DNA from: CAZFHZ01 sp964519015
GTDB taxonomy: Bacteria; Blakebacterota; Blakebacteria; Blakebacterales; CAYUVJ01
NCBI GenBank assembly: GCA_964519015.1
Contig: CAZFHZ010000081.1
Location: forward strand, 1-14,833
Direction: 5' to 3'
Length of the DNA: 14,833 nucleotides
Numbering within the stretch: position 1 is the first letter of the stretch; each line of letters opens with the position of its first letter. The notes beneath the pieces are model-generated. The model made no database searches, was not told the origin of the DNA, and saw only the letters and a program-made list of their open reading frames with translations. Of this stretch, positions 13,199 through 14,833 are shown one piece after another. The translations under genes were made by a program, and so were the position numbers.

Positions 13199-14650
13199 AT
13201 GATCCCCCGCCGATACCTGTTCGCCTGGCTCGGTCTCATGCTCCTGTTCGGCCGGCCGGCCGCCGCCCAGCACTTTGAGCCGACCTGGGAATCACTCGAC
13301 GCCCGACCGATCCCGGCCTGGTTCAATGAGGCCAAGTTCGGGATCTTCATCCACTGGGGGGTCTATTCGGTGCCGGCCTACCGGCCGCTCTCCAACCGTC
13401 TCTACGCCTCGTATGCCGAGTGGTATTACGCTTCGGTGATCAACGACCGGGAGAACGGCGGGCGGGCCTTCCACGTAGCCAACTACGGTGAGAACTTCGA
13501 ATACCGCGACTTCGCTCTCCTCTTCCGGGCCGAACTCTTCGATCCCGATCTCTGGGCGGACCTGTTCCGGCGCTCCGGCGCGAGATACGTCGTCCTCACC
13601 AGCAAGCATCATGACGGGTTCTGTCTCTGGCCGACCGAGAGTCCTTTCAAGAAGGGTTGGAACAGCGGGGATACCGGCCCCCGGCGCGACCTGGTCGGCG
13701 ACCTGGCGGCGGCCGTCCGCCGGGCCGGGCTGCGGTTCGGTCTCTATTACTCGATCATCGAATGGGAGAGTACCTGGACCCATCGCACCGAGAACGGGTA
13801 CTACCTCGACCGGGCGACAGTGGAGAAGTACCGCATCCCGGAAGACCGCTACGTCGACGAGCATCTCCTCCCCCAGCTCCGGGAACTGGTCACCCGCTAC
13901 CGCCCGGCTCTGATCTTCTCGGACGGGGGGGAGTGGGACGGCAGCGAAGAATACTGGAAGACGAAGGAGTTCCTCGCCTGGCTCTACAACGAGGCGCCGA
14001 ACCGAGAGGAGGTCGTCGTGAACGACCGGTGGGCCAAGGGGATGCCGGGCGTCCACGGTGACTACTATTCCAGCGAGTATGCCGACGCCGAGGTGGGCCC
14101 CGGCCACCCGTGGGAGGAAAGCCGGGGGATCGGCGGTTCCTATGGATTCAACCGGGCCGAGAACATCGATGACTACAGCTCGTCGGCCGACCTCATCCAT
14201 GAACTCATCGACATCGCGAGCCGGGGGGGCAACCTCCTGCTCAATGTGGGACCCACGGCCGACGGCCGGATTCCGGTGATCATGCAGCAGCGGCTGGTCG
14301 ATATCGGCCGATGGCTGGAGGTGAACGGGGAAGCGATCTACGGCAGCACCTCCTGGCGGAGAGGGGGATCCCGGGCCGCGTCCGATCCCGAAGACCGCTT
14401 CTTCACCGTCAAAGGGGAGGACCTCTACCTCATCTGCACCCGGTGGCCGGAAGAGGATATCGTCGTCGCCGGGATCTCCGCCGATGACGTGACTGCCGTC
14501 ACCCTGCTGGGCTCGGAGAAGCCGATCGGGTGGTCGGCGCGGGGGGAGGGGATCGGGATCCGGCCGCCGGTGGTATCACCGGCCGAACTGCCCGGTGAAC
14601 ACGCCTGGGTGTTCAGGATCGCGGGCGGGTTCCATCGGGACGCGCCCTGA
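13199..14650 (+). CDS. Secreted GH29 alpha-L-fucosidase (FUCA1-like)
   Basis: A retaining exo-glycosidase that releases terminal alpha-L-fucose, exported across the inner membrane. The signal peptide MIPRRYLFAWLGLMLLFGRP is followed by an AAA-Q junction at 23/24. The (beta/alpha)8 catalytic domain shows the GH29 marks: WFNEAKFGIFIHWGVYSVPA (His52), YVVLTSKHHDGFCLWPTE (His137, His138), DLVGDL, and the nucleophile region ALIFSDGGEWDGSEEYW with Asp242 as the likely nucleophile. FLAWLYNEAPNREEVVVNDR closely follows the animal FUCA1 pattern, and NLLLNVGPTADGRIP is a classic GH29 stretch. A C-terminal beta-domain begins around residue 395. The start has GGAG upstream. It is 483 residues, normal for a bacterial member. 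It lies 101 bases downstream of the second ADOP gene, so co-transcription is possible but not required. Substrate could be fucosylated glycans from algae, plants or hosts. Confidence 0.95.
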   Translation: MIPRRYLFAWLGLMLLFGRPAAAQHFEPTWESLDARPIPAWFNEAKFGIFIHWGVYSVPAYRPLSNRLYASYAEWYYASVINDRENGGRAFHVANYGENFEYRDFALLFRAELFDPDLWADLFRRSGARYVVLTSKHHDGFCLWPTESPFKKGWNSGDTGPRRDLVGDLAAAVRRAGLRFGLYYSIIEWESTWTHRTENGYYLDRATVEKYRIPEDRYVDEHLLPQLRELVTRYRPALIFSDGGEWDGSEEYWKTKEFLAWLYNEAPNREEVVVNDRWAKGMPGVHGDYYSSEYADAEVGPGHPWEESRGIGGSYGFNRAENIDDYSSSADLIHELIDIASRGGNLLLNVGPTADGRIPVIMQQRLVDIGRWLEVNGEAIYGSTSWRRGGSRAASDPEDRFFTVKGEDLYLICTRWPEEDIVVAGISADDVTAVTLLGSEKPIGWSARGEGIGIRPPVVSPAELPGEHAWVFRIAGGFHRDAP

Positions 14651-14699
14651 CGAGTTGGCCTGGATTCCCGCTGCTTCCGCAGTACCGGTCACCGGCCTC

Positions 14700-14719
14700 C
14701 CGCGATCGGCCGCTCGCGG
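14700..14719. terminator. Weak hairpin downstream of the fucosidase gene
   Basis: CCGCGA-TCGGCCGC-TCGCGG forms a GC-only 6-bp stem 50 bases after the GH29 stop. There is no T-run behind it, so it may be a Rho-dependent or partial terminator, or chance in GC-rich sequence. Confidence 0.25.
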
Positions 14720-14795
14720 TTCCCGTATAACCCCTGCAACGCAGTGGTAACCTTCCGGCATCGTAGATCGTAGAGATGAGGGAAGGGAGGCGACC

Positions 14796-14833
14796 ATGAA
14801 CCGACCGCCGGGTGATCTCGAGAAACTGATCCT
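14796..14833 (+). CDS. Start of an unidentified gene (cut by window end)
   Basis: An ATG at 14796 preceded by a very strong ribosome binding site (GGAAGGGAGG, 14781-14790) opens a frame reading MNRPPGDLEKLI to the window edge. A TATAAC at 14726-14731 could be its -10 box. Only 12 complete codons are visible, too few to name a family. The 145 bases between the GH29 stop and this ATG hold only these weak signals and the hairpin at 14700-14719. Confidence 0.55.
   Translation, partial: MNRPPGDLEKLI

Noticed and set aside
6848..14756. The word GGTAACCTTCC occurs at 6848-6858 upstream of the first PadR gene and at 14746-14756 upstream of the last gene, each followed by a GTAGAT.
   Set aside because: An 11-base match is expected many times by chance in ~15 kb counted on both strands, and the two copies sit differently relative to the candidate -10 boxes, so I do not propose a shared promoter element.

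Overview
The window reads as GC-rich chromosomal DNA of a Gram-negative bacterium. Two secreted or lipoprotein signals, an OprB-type porin remnant and periplasm-spanning MacB/FtsX-like permeases all point to an outer membrane. The Fe-S ATPase/NifX-type operon suggests anaerobic metabolism. PadR-ADOP permease pairs, 6-bladed beta-propellers and a GH29 fucosidase are typical of Acidobacteriota, Gemmatimonadota and FCB-type candidate phyla. The exact phylum is inference and I cannot fix it.

Region 1 (1-3322, + strand) is a compact intact operon. It holds a PadR-like regulator whose open frame runs off the left edge through a Gly/Arg-rich extension, a DUF5320 protein, two NifX/COG1433-type Fe-Mo cluster-binding proteins, and two MinD/Mrp-type ATPases each carrying an eight-Cys ferredoxin insert. 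This is the gene content of the 'orange protein' (ORP) clusters of sulfate reducers, so a role in assembling or positioning a metal-sulfur cluster is likely but unproven.

Region 2 (3341-6792) is a decayed accessory stretch. On the minus strand lie the C-terminal half of an OprB-like porin, the last ~30 codons of a MacB-type permease, and a lipoprotein with a frame-broken, shortened body, all butted together. An intact Fic-domain gene (4433-5974, minus) follows. Upstream of it are a TATAAT box and four copies of GTCGAAAA. Beyond the repeats are a short barrel-like remnant (minus) and a truncated secreted 6-bladed beta-propeller (plus) running into an unrelated frame.

Region 3 (6848-13097, + strand) contains two consecutive PadR-ADOP modules. 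Each is a PadR repressor followed by an ~889-residue duplicated permease of the MacB/FtsX fold, and each PadR gene is preceded by its own perfect palindrome that looks like an operator.

Region 4 (13199-14833) holds a secreted FUCA1-like GH29 alpha-L-fucosidase and the first 12 codons of another gene with a strong ribosome binding site. I saw no tRNA, rRNA, CRISPR array, transposase or integrase.
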